A stretch of DNA of 64,000 nucleotides. Source: Patiria miniata. Taxonomy: Eukaryota; Echinodermata; Asteroidea; Valvatida; Asterinidae. The notes beneath the pieces were generated by a model that was given only the letters and a program-made list of their open reading frames with translations, had not been told where the DNA came from and ran no database searches. Both the position numbers and the translations under genes were made by a program. Location of the stretch: assembly GCF_015706575.1 (NCBI RefSeq), contig NW_024037072.1, positions 2,113,001 to 2,177,000 of the forward strand, given 5' to 3'. Positions 1 through 12,100 of the stretch are shown in pieces (position 1 is the first letter of the stretch; each line of letters opens with the position of its first letter).

Positions 1-367
1 ATTTGCAGCAAGTGAAACTGCTTAAAGATATTCCAAGAATTTCCTTCCCAAGGGGAAAAAAGTGAAGCAAAAAAAAAACCCCAAAAATGTCTCAAAACTT
101 TATCTGATTGCTCTCATTTCTATTGGCGAGTTCCAAAAATGAAGATTTACATGTACTTCACTTTCACTTGAATATGGGCCGACTCATGAATAAAGCCTAT
201 TCTTCTGCGGATGTATTTGTACCGCTCCATTGTACAACAAATTGAGTACATGTACACTTTTAGCACTTCTCTTTTATCTGCAAGGCGAACTTGCCTTGGG
301 CAAAAAATTGCCAAATCAAGCACTTAGCCGGATGACTAATCCACAGACTCTTGTACACCACTAGGCA

Positions 368-1392
368 GTGGGTTTTTATCTATATATATAAGAAAGAGTT
401 TAACTCGGCCTCCGAGACGATGTTTGCTCATGAAAGGATCCCAGACCGCGGGCTCCCGCTGCGCGAAAATCGCTCCACGTCCGTGGAAAAATGCGGAGGG
501 TGTCTTCCGCCGGGTCTGACACGTCGGGTCGTCCTGATTTTCCCGTACAGACCGGCGATCCTTTTCGTCTATTTTTGTGACTGCATTTTGCGCAGGAATT
601 TGCCGTCGTGTGCGCTTTCACGTTGACTGCCTGGCCGCCCCCTGTGCTGGCTTCTCTGCGTGTCTAGACTGTGCGAGGTCAGCGAGGTCAACGTAGGGGT
701 TCCGTTTACGTGTTCTACTCAGCCGTTCTGCAAAAGCGTTCATCAAATTGTGTTATGGGGTGACCTTGGTAAAATATTTTTTCTCCATGGTGCGTGGCCA
801 CCAAGTGCCCCTATTCTTTCGTATGCTTCGCTTGCCACCCCTGCGCCGAGTGCAACGAATACTCAGAAGGACTTCACATTAAGTATGCCTTGCGCAGTCT
901 GACCAATCGAAAGTCTACACTGCGTAGTATTTCCGGGCTATGCAAAACTGTCGATGGCAACGCGTACTGCAGCCTGCTCAACACCCTGGAAACGAGGTTG
1001 GGTCTACGGTGCTCGCTATTTGCATGATTTGAAGCACAAGCATGTGAGTGACGTGTATAGTGCTCTGTTGCTTCCATCGTGTGTTAATACAGCTCCATGC
1101 TTCCACCAAGGCTGAGCGTTGTGAGTTCGCTGCCCGCCACAGTGTTGCGTTATAATTTCGGGGGCCTGTCTGGGATCAACGAAAGATCGATGCATTGCTT
1201 CAAACATCGAGATCTTAAACGCAGTCACACAAAAAATCAACGAAAATGTGTCCGATCCGGCGGAAGACACCCTCCACATTTTTCCACGGACGTGGAGCGA
1301 TTGTGGCATCGCGAAAGACCGCGGTCTCAGATCGTTTCAGGAGCAAACATTTCTCGGAGGCCGAGTAAAATTTGCTCTTATATAGATGGTTG
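368..1392. repeat. Inverted pair of a GC-rich structured block
   Basis: A block of about 175-230 bases at 370-600 recurs in reverse orientation at 1213-1392. Both begin with TATATAAG-like bases, then ACTCGGCCTCCGAG (a perfect small hairpin), ATGTTTGCTC, and CGCTCCACGTCCGTGGAAAA, which folds on the CCACG/CGTGG pair. The left copy carries an extra stretch of about 50 bases. No protein similarity is seen. Could be the ends of a transposable element or a small structured-RNA gene with its own TATA box. Confidence 0.6.
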
Positions 1393-2870
1393 CCCCAAGT
1401 TGAATAACAGTTGACTCGACAAGTTCCTCGCAGACAGTCTCGCAAATTGTAAGACGTTCAAGTTTACGTTTGTTGAAGAGTCCAATACACTGAAACTTAA
1501 TTATGACCTTCTTAATCAGCCTTCGCCTGTGTACTACGGCAAGCCTTCAAGTACGTTTTCCCACAAATGCCACTGCCTCACAAAATGCCAATTTAACAGA
1601 ACGGGAACATTTACAGACTGTTGCCATGGTACATAATTATCATGGACGTCAATCGGTGGGGGACGGGGAACCCCTCCACCCCCCCCCCCCATTTTAAAGC
1701 GGTGGAGACTTTTTTGGTCCCCCCCCCCACACTTTTCTTCCCCGAATAAAAATTGTAGCTACCACATGTATAATGATTCTATTACTCAGAATAGCTGATT
1801 CAATGACACCAAACTCGGAAATGATGTTTAAAAGATGATCTTTTGCAAAAAAAAAAATGTTTTAGTGGTCAGAAATTGCCTCAGATCGCACCACAGAATT
1901 TGCTTTTCTACAACTGCATGTCTTCTCAACTAAATCCCCCAATTACATTCATCTCCCCACATTTTCATCCCCAACTCTACACCCTACCCGATCTATGATC
2001 GGGTAAATCAACGAGGGATCGATGCATTGCTTCAAATATTGTGATCTTTGAACTATGTTGGGTTGGAATAACGAAGAGTGCATAAATAATAATATTGGCG
2101 GTTGTTGGCTGTTTGGCCTTGCTTATATTATGGTTGAACAATGCCAACTTGAATGAAATAGTTAAATCGACTTTTTCCTCGCAGGTCTCGCAAATTGTAA
2201 GAAGTTCAAGTTTACGTTTGTTGAAGAGTCCAATACTGTACCTTCATAATGACCTTCCTCCATGATTCAGACTATGTAATTTTATGGTAACACACTCAAC
2301 ATTTTTATTGCAAATGCCACCTTTACGTTTTATTCCATTATGATTTATTGTCAAAACAGTACAATCAGCCTTCGCCTGTGTACTATACGGTAAGTCTTTC
2401 AACTCAGTTTTCCCACATTAACAAACGCGACTGCCTCACAAAATGCAATTTAACAGACCAACGGGAAAATTTACAGACAGTTATACATGCCATGGTACAT
2501 AATTATCATGGGCGCGGCGTCAATCGGTGGGGGACGGGGGACCCCCACCCCAACATTTTAAAGCGGGCAATATCGTTTGGTTCCCTACCCCCACGTTTTC
2601 TTCCCCGAATAAAAATTGTAGCCTACTATAATATTCTTTTGCTCAGAACAGCTGATTCAATGACTCCAAACTCGAAATGATGTTTAAAAGATGATCTTTT
2701 GTTTTACTATCGTACGTGGTCAGAAATTTCCTCAGATCGGGTCACCGTAAATTGCTTTTCTATAGCTACATGTCTTCTCAACTAAATCCCCCATTTACAT
2801 TTAACTCCCCACACTTTCAACCCCAACACAAATACGCCCTACCCGATCTATGATCGGGTAAATCAGCTTG
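1172..2870. repeat. Diverged tandem duplication, two units of about 830 bases
   Basis: Shared ordered blocks: GATCGATGCATTGCTTCAAA (about 1186 and 2015), TTCAAGTTTACGTTTGTTGA (1458 and 2206), AGCCTTCGCCTGTGTACTA (1518 and 2367), the CCATGGTACATAATTATCAT block (1624 and 2490) and ATGATGTTTAAAAGATGATC (1821 and 2677). The structured block at 1213-1392 is present only in the first unit. No gene is supported here. Confidence 0.75.
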
Positions 2871-3415
2871 TGGGGAATAAGACTGGCGAGATAATAAAAT
2901 GGGCTCTCGCTAAACCCAAACAAATAGCGACAGATCTGACAGACTGCGATGCTGGCAGGGTATTTACATTGGGTGTAGTGTGATGCCGTGAGGATTCACA
3001 TTAACATGGAAAGCACTGCAATGAATATTAATTCATTTTATGTATAGACCAAGGTGACAAAAGCATTTCATGATAAATTTTTTTTCAACTTGCATTTACG
3101 CAGGTGGCTTTATTTGGGCTTAGTTATTTGCTTATATGTGGTGATGAAAAGATATCATTATGAAAAACAAATAGAAATGTATTGCTGCTGCATCCAAAAT
3201 ATGTACATGTACATCACACGTACGTGATGTTTACATTACATATCTTATGTGGACATTCCTTTGTTTTCGCACAGTTAAGGAAAACCGGAGGAAAACAGTT
3301 TTTTACTCACACTGCGAAAACTCTCTCAACCCAAATATTTTATCCTGATTTCCTTGAGTGTTCCTCTTCATCTTGCGACAGATAACCCTAACCCCAAAAT
3401 GCCTCTTAAAGGGAA

Positions 3416-3938
3416 TGTACATCATTGGCTTTTGCTGTAATTTTCAGAAATGAACTATTTGAGGGGTTAGTATAATAGATCAAATATTGTTACACTGACA
3501 TGTTTGAAGTTTTGTGTTCAAAAATGCTGAAAAAAAACAAGAAAAACAAAAATGTTCAAGTAGTCTGGTTCCTTGACTCACTAAAGATAAAATGGATCAA
3601 TTTATAGATGCTGGAAAATTGTAAGGTAAGGGAACCAGTCTAGAGCTGGCCTGCACCCGTTCATGAACATGTAACCAATAGCAAACAAAATTTGGACTGA
3701 AAAAAGTGTAAAGTTGGAGCAGTAGTTGAACAATAGTTAGGTTTTTCCAACGGTGGTCGGCCGACCACCGTAGGAAATGTATACAAAAATACCATTTTCT
3801 TGATAATGATTTCACACCAGGTGCCATAATTTTACAGGCTGCTTTAGACTGTCATTTACCAACATCCTAGTAAGGTATTTCGTAAAAACTTGGTAGTTTT
3901 ATTTTTCGATGTTTGCAAATGTTGTATATTCCCATTAA
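3416..3938. mobile_element. TTAA-flanked non-autonomous element, family A copy 1
   Basis: Starts TTAA-AGGGAATGTACATC and ends GTTGTATATTCCCA-TTAA. The inverted ends and the central palindrome GGTGGTCGGCCGACCACC match the copy at 58.1 kb in opposite orientation. No transposase is encoded. The TTAA flanks resemble piggyBac-type insertion. Confidence 0.75.
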
Positions 3939-4694
3939 CCTGTTTTCTAGAGAGGGCGAAACCTTATGTGGACCTGGCTTAGTCCACATAATGTTCACAC
4001 ATCCTGCATTATGTGGACCTGTTTTGTTGTCAGGTCCACATAAAGATGGTTACATGTAGGTTGGCACCTATTGGTATGTGTACTTCATGTGTAGTGTACA
4101 ATTGAAGTGTAAATTGTACTGGATAAACACATATTTATACGATTTACAATTTGAAAATTGTAGTCTCTATCATCCCAAAGCAACCTGACAAGAGTTACTC
4201 CTTAATTATACCACCTCAAGCCACCCCAGCTCTCTCTGGGTTTTAAGGATTTATCAAGGGAGGAAAATGGTGTAGTATACTGCATTGTAGTGCACGTGCT
4301 AATGGGCTATTTAAAACGTTTATGTAAACACAATATTCCAAACTAACGAACATTTTGCCCACAGTATGCATTGCTTTGTCTCGTCAGGTACAACAGATGT
4401 TCACAATTGCTGCAGTGTAGTCCAAGGACATTTTAGTCAGATCTAATTTTTGGATTATTACAATTTTTGGATTATTGCATGTACATTTTGTAAGCACAAA
4501 TTACTTTAAAAATTATATTCACAGATACACATTATTCATTGTACATCAACCAAGTCAAGAGTCTCAAAATTTCAAATGATTTTGTTTTGTGGCTTTTCAT
4601 GGAATGTATACATCTGTAGAGATGTAGGATTTCAAATGAGTTTTAATCTTAATATTCTCATAATTGCCTTGGTTTTCTCATTCTTGTATTACAG

Positions 4695-6146
4695 AGAGCC
4701 TGATGACACAGCCAGCAAACGGCAGAGCCTCCAATCAGTGGCTTACACCTGGAAGGGGTTTCTCAGCAACACCTCCCCATATACCTACCCCAACCTGAGC
4801 GCCAAGAATGTGATCAAGGTCTCTCTGGGAAGTAGGCACTCTGCCTTCCTGACTGATCAGCATGCCGTCTACTGCTACGGTTCTGGGGAGCTCGGCCAAC
4901 TGGGCCACAAGAAGTTCTCCGATGTCACCAAGCAGCCTGTACTTGTCCAAGATTTGAAAGGGGAGAACGTCATCGATGTGGTGTGTGGGAGCAACCACAC
5001 GGCAGTTCTGTGTTCAGATGGCATTGTCTTCTGCTGGGGAGACTCCAGCAGTGGCCAGTGTGGGATTGGACAGATAGAGAAGACCAACTCGCCCCAGCAG
5101 GTGCAGATCAGCGACACAGATTCCGATCCAATCATCACACAGATCTCATGTGGAGACTCACACACCTTGGCCTTATCCAGCAGTGCCGAGATATGGGCCT
5201 GGGGAACAGGTCCGCAGCTGGGACTTGGGACGGGATCAACGCCTGTCCCGACCCCACGAAAGGTGCAAGGCCTGGTGGGGAGAAAGGTGCTGCAGATATC
5301 GTGTGGTTCAAACCACAGCCTGGCTGTGGTGCAGAAAGCACGCACCTCCAAGCTGAGCGGCGGCAGGCAGAGAGACATGGATGAGGAAAGTTCTGGAACC
5401 AGTAGTCTCCAGATGACGGATGAAATTTACTCCCTCCACGAAGAAGGGGACATTGTCATCATAACGGACACGAGAACCGCAAGCAGCTCTGTCGAAGAGA
5501 TTCCCTCAATGAGAAGCTTTTCACCGGACAGTATTGATGTTGCAGCAAGACGACCAGCTCAAAAGGATGCACCTGCCAAAAGCGATTCGGAGGATTCCAA
5601 CAACAGCCAAGGCACGTACACTGTGGATGAAGACAAGGAAAAAGAAGCAGAAGCTGGACAAAGTGAGTCTGTGGTCAATGGGGAGGTTTTCCATGATCAG
5701 CCAGATAGTGTCAGCACCCCGACTTCAACAATTCGGCCAGAACGAAGACTGACATTCACTGAATCCTTCGACAGTGCTTCTGCCAAGAAGTACCTGGCGC
5801 AGCAGCTGAAGCCCCTGCAGCTCGCAGAGCCACCCAAGCCAGTCAAGACATCCCCAAAAGACCGCATTCTTGCCAGCCTCCCACAAGCCGTGTCCTCGAA
5901 AATCAGCAAGCTGATGAGCCCCCTCAGCCTGAGGTCGAAATTTAGTCTGACGGAGTGCGGCGAGCAAGAGGACACAGAGGTTGAGGAGCTGATGATGAGC
6001 GGGGTTTCCCAGCATGAACTTGGCAAAAGCTCTGGTGTCAGGTTCTCGCTAGAGGGTCCTCTGGATGACTCAACATTACAGACTGAAGTGTGGAGCTGGG
6101 GCAAGGGGGCAAATGGGCAGCTTGGCCAGGGAGACCCTCTTGACAA
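4695..6146 (+). CDS. ALS2: ALS2 exon 1 of 24 seen: RCC1 repeats and linker
   Basis: Largest exon, 484 residues plus a split codon at each end. It follows a TTGTATTACAG acceptor and ends before GTTAGT. RCC1 signatures are visible as [67 protein letters not shown] and [11 protein letters not shown] long acidic, Ser-rich, probably disordered linker follows, and then the next blade begins with [16 protein letters not shown]. An open frame runs upstream to an ATG at 4576, but that stretch is intron-like (AT-rich, hydrophobic, no family similarity). Confidence 0.93.
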
Positions 6147-9100
6147 GTTAGTACATATACTCACAAATGTGCCTTTAGTTTTTGTTGGGTTCCCAATCCA
6201 CTCTGAAAATCAGGGAAAACATTTCTTTGAGTTTCCATAGTCAAGTCGGGGAAACTCAAAGAATTGGGGAAAACAAAAAAATCAGGGAAAACTTGTGCAA
6301 CAAATTATCATTATGGCGTAACTTGTGCAACAAATTATGGCGTAACTTGTGCAACAAATTATGGCGTAACTTGCGGAATCATATTAGGTGGCATACGTTA
6401 CATGGCGTAGCGACTGAACTTCTGAAGTGACCTATTTTAACAGCATATTGTGATCGTTGTGGAGCATGTTATTGTGCCACTTATCAAGGTTGATACAAGA
6501 CACTCGCAGCTTTTTGTTTGAAATAAAAGAATTGCTTCATGTATTTGACTCATGATGGAGTTTTTAGAGTTGCCGCACGATTCTGAAGAAAGTCGGACAA
6601 AGATATTTTCAAAATGACGGGTGAAGGTGATTCAACGACTGTTTAACGAACGAACAAAATCATACACAAACCGTCATCGTAAATGATGCTGTTTTTATCC
6701 ACGTCCAAGATGTTCAGATTATCGAAAACGTTTCGCAGCTAAGTTTTGTGAAATTGCTCGTAAGTTTATTGCGCAGCTGTGCAATAAATTTGTTGCATAA
6801 GTCCCACGCATGGCGTAAGTTACGCACTGTTTTGTGAAATTTGCAACCTGTATGCTGCTTGCTCATACATGCACGGTGAAGTGCATACATGAGGCAGATG
6901 AGGTTGGAGTGATGACTCATAGATTGTAAAGCTAGTTTTCATATTGACAATTTCAAACTTTGCATCAGTGAATTCTAATCACGTTAAAATCTGCAGTGGG
7001 AAAGGTTGCCTTCATCAACAGAGCTCTGTCATATGTATTTAAGAATGTACGATACATATACATTGTCTATTTCAGTACTAAATGTACGCAAATGTTTAAA
7101 CTAAAATACATGTACAGGGTTGTTGATCTGGGCAATTTTTTTTATGGCAGTTTTTCAATACGGAAGAAATTTATCAATTAATTAAAGGGTCCTTATTTTG
7201 AAGTTATAGGCTCTGTACGTAAACCCGTACAGTGTTTCTCATTCAAGAGAAAATAAGTCATGCATAAATGTATTATAATGAACCAGCTTACACCCTTCAC
7301 CCTTGAGCTCTTGGTACGAAGTCTATAGCAGTGTTGGAGCAAAGGCTTAAACCGCCAAGGCCAAGGCCAAGGCCAAGGCTTTGACCCTCAAGGCCAAGGC
7401 CAAGGCCAAGGCTTAGACCTTCAAGCCTCGAGGCCAAGGCCAAGGCTTAACCCTCAAGGCCAAGGCCAAGGCCAAGGCCCTGTTTTATAACATGACCACT
7501 GATATAGAACTAATTATAGTCACATGACTCATCATCACGAATCGCCCATTAAGAAGAACAACATGTCTTAAATTGCAATCAACATGCTCGCATACACCGT
7601 TTTATGACTGCATTAGATCTATTAAAGTATAAGTGCAGGTCTTCAATGTGGTTTAACTAAAACAAAATAAAGATTTACTTCTATATTGACGCACAATTCT
7701 CCCAAGTGTAACAAAAGGGGGATCCAAGAAACTGATTGGGAAATGTTTATTTGCTGTGCCAACATGGTCAGAAATATCAGCATTATCTAAAACAGATACA
7801 TGCAAATCTTTAGCACTTATCAGGGAGACATACAACCAATCAGATCTGGGTCATTCCACCGGGTTGGGAAGCAGTGCATGTTACATCCATATATTTGGTT
7901 ATACTATTAAAAATATCAATGCATTCTAAACAATTGCTTAACATAATATTTGTCTTAGGGTGTTTCAATATTTGAGAAAGTTTGAAATCATTTGAAAGTA
8001 CTTTGACAAAAATATGAGCAAAAATGTATTAATTCGGATGTAACATAATTGACACTGTTTCAATGTTACATCCAAAAATTCTTTTTTTTGCCATATTTTA
8101 CACGTGTATGTAAAATGTTACCCAAACTGACATTGCATATTTACAACTGGACACCTAAGCACCAAGACAAACTTTTGTTTTGGTATAGTCAGGGTTCAAA
8201 TATGGCAGAAACAATACCTCAAGTGTGGATGTAACGGTGTAAAAATCACTCAATGGAAGTGTGACATTTGGGGTTTACACCGTGTAAATGTTACATCCAC
8301 ACAAACAAGCTATCATTTCTGCTCCATTTGATGTCTGACTACCATAACAAAAGCTTCTCTTATTGTGTTGCATCTATAGTAAGAAGTACGCGAAGTAAAT
8401 TTGGGTAATATTTCGAAGAAATTAAAAAAAAAAAGATAACAAATGTCATATTTGGACGTAACACTGACACGGTGTCAATGTTACATCCAAAATTACATTT
8501 TTTGCTCATATTTTTGGCAAAATACATTGAAATGATTTCAAACTTTCTGCAGTCGTGAAACACCCAACAACAAATATTATGTAGAGCAACTGCTAGCAAG
8601 GCATTCATGCTTTTCTTAATATGGTCATATGTCACACTTTGTTCCCCAACCCGGTGGAATGACCAATCTATTCCATAATTGTACGCAATTTAAGTGATCA
8701 TCTCATTAGCCCCACAAGTGTACAGAATATTTTTGCAGCAAATCTACTACAATGGTAACAACATGTGATGCTATAAAAGTGGAAGTGTGCCAAACACACA
8801 AATCTACAAGGGGTTTCCCTCCTCCATGGTAATACGATTAAAATGGTAACAGCAAAATTTCGAACAGATTTATCTGGAAAATGCAAAAATCTATGGGCCT
8901 TGAAGGGCCTTGACTCAAAATTGCAAGGCTGTGATCCCTCAAGGCCAAGGCCAAGGCCAAGGCTTTTGCCCTCAAGCCTCAAGGCCAAGGCCAAGGCCCC
9001 AAAATCCAGCCTTAAGGCAGCCTTAAGGCCAAGGCCCAGCATCAAGGCACTACATCACTGGTCTATAGCGTACATCTATGCAATTTCCAAACTCACACTT

Positions 9101-12100
9101 CATTGGCAAAATCTAAATTTGTGGTCATTTTCATGCATTTGTCATAAAGAAATGAATAAATACAATCTGAAGTAATTAATACGTAGCTTTTGACAAGTAC
9201 AACTTTTAAAGCTTAGAGAATTTCCTCCTTATATCCTTTTGGCAATAGTGTATCATTGATCCAAATCTGGAGTCTTTTTTCTGTTTGTAAATTATCAACA
9301 GCAATCTGATGCATTTGCTGTACATCCATGTACATGTACATGTACATGTACATGTTCATGTGTATGGGAACATGTAACATAAAAGCAGACGTTCTCTTCC
9401 TTGAGCATGTCAGTTTCATTTTGTTTTGCTGTAGTTTGGGGCGTATCCTGAAAGCATACATGTACATTTACCCTGTCTATATTTCGTTTTTTTCCCTTCA
9501 TTTTTGTCAACAAACCTATGTAGTGTACATTTACTCAAAAGTACCGGTAACTTCATTGTTATAAAAAACAAAACAGGCACACAATTACAAGGAAATTGTG
9601 TCCCTTAATAATAAGCACCACTTTCACTTTCATTCAGTATATGATTGTACTGCAGGATTAAAACAAATACTACATAATGTAGGCCTATTCTTTACGTAAT
9701 TTACATGAATCAGTAAAATCAATAAACAGAGTCTAGGGTGTGCACATACACTGTACATGTATGTACTCATGTGACGTACCTACGTGTACATGTACAATGT
9801 AGATGTAAATTATAATGCAAAAATCAATGTGCCGGCACTTGAATTTTTTCCCCTTTTTACATGTTCATGTATGTATGGCATAAAATTTACCACAATTGAA
9901 GCAAAGGGTCCCACACGGTACATGTCATTCACACTGCAGATGGGCAATTCCACGGTTACTCACGTTATATTTTCGTCACGCGAGTAACCGATTTTGTGCA
10001 TCTTGTTTATCATACATAACACATTTTTCTGGATGTCGTCTTTGGTGTTTAGGTAGGTCTAGGTATACTCTATCTACCGGTACCATGGGGATAACAGTTA
10101 CTAAATCTTTTCAGTAAGGTAATTACAGCCCAAGGAAACTCAAAAGTACATCAAAAATGTAACGTGAGTAACCGTGGAATTGCCCAGATACTGGTACATG
10201 TACAGGATGTTTTTGTAAATGTACATGTTTATGTTTTTATTCAACAAGTGCACTGTATTATGTAATTTACTGCAATTGAACTATATTCTTTGAAGAGGAT
10301 TCAAAATGCACCTGCACTGTATCTAGATGGTACACATACAGTGAATGCAGTAATCATATGCCCTCCTGATAAATTTTCAAATGCCATTCCTGCCCGATTT
10401 GATAACCCTGTCAGGCAGTATACACACTTGTGAGTTTCTGCTTGACATATCACACGCCTGACAGAAGCAATAAAGTTTGGTCATACAGGGAGGCATGGCA
10501 GTGAGATGTGACTAATTATTATGCATCTAATGCACCCTACAGCTGTAGACCCACACATGGACATGTACCGTACGTGTCTCGCTTAGAAATGCTGAAGGCT
10601 GAAGCAAAATATCAGAATTATAAACGAATTGTATAATTTACTGCATTCACACATGTGCATGTAAACATAAGAATTCATGAACACATACAATTACAAATAC
10701 ATGAAGAAATATTTGGCAATTGATGAACATTTGCTGTTTACTTTTTGCAGTCAATGTGCACTATAGTACCATTTGCACCTGTAGGTCTATATACAAATGT
10801 ACCCACAAACATTTACTGTACTAGTGGGCTGCTAAATACTGTATTAGTTAGTGTTTTTTTATAACATCAAATAACAAATTAGGTCCAATTAAATGTTATT
10901 ACTATCACTTTTGTTGTTGAATATGTTGTATACAAATGCACACTGTGAATAATGTGTACATGAACACACACTGTACCTGTACATGTAATAAGATTCACTT
11001 CAGGTAAAGTACATGAACATCTACATGTATACGAGGCTGCCCTTGTCACTTGTTATATATTTTCCTAAATTTAATTGTTTGATAAACTGAACATACATGC
11101 GTACATTTACACGTACATACAAGTTCCTGTAGGCATTGATGTTTTAATTTGCCTTTTACAGAGCACAACCCCTGGTCATCAAGCAGTTGACTGGTAAGGG
11201 TGTGGTCCGCGTGATAGCTGGACCGAACCATTCCATGGCCATAGCAAGCAGCGGTCAGGCATTCTCCTGGGGTTGCAACTCTGACGGTCAGCTGGGACAC
11301 AATGGTCAGCTGGTTCCAAAAAGGATCAAGGTAAAAGAATATGTTTTTACATTTTTAAAATGACCTGTGATGGCGTGTTGGTCAAAGCCAAAAGTGTTTT
11401 CATTTTTACTGAAGTAATGAGCAGTGCGTGAAATTAGACAAAAAAAGTGGTCAGACAAAATGTCCGAGCACAATCAAAAGTGTTCTGCCATTGTCAGACG
11501 AACTTTCAAAAGGCCGCGTTTACTATACTTCAAACACGTGGACGGTACATACACGTGTGTACATGTACAGTATGTATGTTTACGTACGTACGTATCCATA
11601 ATACACACTATGTAGTTGCAATGACAAGCGCCGGGCATTCACGCGCTCGTTTCTGTAGTAAGCCACGTTGTGAGACTTTAGTAACAATCACGCACTTAAA
11701 GCATACCGCGCAACACAACGTACTTTGATCTTGCTAAATTCTTATTACATGTATGCGCGTCAATGTCCTTATAATACTCTATATTTCGACTCGTCACTAT
11801 ACAGACTCGATTCAAGTCTGCAGAACACATAACTTAAACTGGGTGAAATTGCAGTTCTGAATGTCCAAAGAGGCTCGATCGAATCATTATAGCAAGGAAT
11901 AGAGGTTGAATCAGGTCCAATTTAACACTTTTGCCCAATAGAAATTAACTGGGAATTCCACAAACGGCCACTGCTCATTTCCATAAAATGACTTGAAAAG
12001 TACAAAAAGTTGTATTAACTGATTTGTAGAAGAAACACGAAGACTGCTGATCGAAACACAATTTATCGACTTGATTTCACGTCTATTTTTTGGCAAACGG

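Noticed and set aside
351..1445. Several overlapping open frames of 70-105 codons
   Set aside because: Frames on both strands overlap the inverted structured block, and the two copies do not share one protein frame.
4576..4694. N-terminal extension of the ALS2 exon back to an ATG
   Set aside because: AT-rich, intron-like, with a good acceptor at its end, and the alsin-like sequence starts only after that acceptor.
4875..6164. Antisense and shifted frames of up to 167 codons across ALS2 exon 1
   Set aside because: Shadows of a GC-rich coding exon; they have no features of their own.
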